Assembly: GCA_913776675.1 (NCBI GenBank)
Contig: CAJYRE010000096.1
Coordinates: 1 to 5,304, forward strand
DNA from: Rhizobiaceae bacterium
GTDB lineage: Bacteria > Pseudomonadota > Alphaproteobacteria > Rhizobiales > Rhizobiaceae
Direction: 5' to 3'
Length of the DNA: 5,304 nucleotides
Both the position numbers and the translations under genes were made by a program. This document shows, piece by piece, positions 5,225 through 5,304 of the stretch. Each line of letters begins with the position of its first letter. Positions within the stretch are counted from its first letter, which is position 1. Under the pieces are notes generated by a model. It saw only the letters and a list, made by a program, of their open reading frames with translations, did no database searches and was not told the DNA's origin.

Positions 5225-5304
5225 TTAATTCAGCAGGTAGAGCGAAAAATTCAGCAAGGCCGCAAAGGAAACCCAGAGGGCATAGGGGATAAAATACAGC
5301 GCGG
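5225..5304 (-). CDS. tspO: TspO/MBR family membrane protein (C-terminal end only)
   Basis: Only the last 25 codons and the TAA stop are in the window; the rest lies beyond base 5304. The visible end reads ALYFIPYALWVSFAALLNF and continues to SLYLLN. This matches the fifth transmembrane helix of TspO/MBR (tryptophan-rich sensory) proteins, whose C-terminus follows a P-Y-x-x-W-x-x-x-A-x-x-L-N pattern ending near Leu-Asn. The family binds porphyrins and is tied to tetrapyrrole and stress control in alphaproteobacteria. The call depends on one short helix, but the Pro, Trp, Ala and Asn spacing is distinctive. It is co-directional with the thioesterase gene, 131 bp upstream of it. Confidence 0.8.
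   Translation of the reverse strand, partial: ALYFIPYALWVSFAALLNFSLYLLN

Overview
The window looks like chromosomal DNA from an alphaproteobacterium, most likely of the rhizobial (Hyphomicrobiales) group. This rests on protein wording recognised from memory: the GuaA sequence, the PfkB-type adenosine kinase start and the diverged MtnN all read like rhizobial homologues. The genus cannot be fixed from sequence alone. All six genes I accept lie on the minus strand, so transcription runs from high to low coordinates, and the gene order below is given in that direction.

Right edge (5304 down to 3942): the last 25 codons of a TspO/MBR membrane protein, then a 131-bp gap, then a PaaI-type hotdog thioesterase. 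The thioesterase overlaps the MTA/SAH nucleosidase gene mtnN by four bases (ATGA). A 79-bp gap with a small hairpin separates mtnN from guaA.

Centre (3941 to 2379): guaA, a complete GMP synthase with intact glutaminase and ATP-pyrophosphatase motifs. A strong hairpin 13 bases past its stop is probably its terminator.

Gap (2378 to 1923): about 456 bp with no convincing gene. It holds several inverted repeats: a perfect 12-bp palindrome, a nested two-tier inverted repeat, a 15-bp odd palindrome and a TAGGG/CCCTA cluster. These could be operators or a structured RNA, and none was recognised.

Left (1922 to 1): a membrane-anchored GGDEF-EAL protein (cyclic di-GMP synthesis and hydrolysis) with both catalytic motif sets intact and a short His-rich extracytoplasmic loop, then a 99-bp gap, then the first 85 codons of a PfkB-family adenosine kinase.

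Four of the six genes act on purines: MtnN releases adenine from methylthioadenosine or S-adenosylhomocysteine, adenosine kinase makes AMP, GuaA makes GMP, and the GGDEF-EAL protein turns over a GTP-derived messenger. Whether this clustering is functional is inference. I see no mobile element, CRISPR array, tRNA or rRNA, and nothing that amounts to a clearly new multi-gene system. The least explained parts are the 456-bp gap and the sensor region of the GGDEF-EAL protein.
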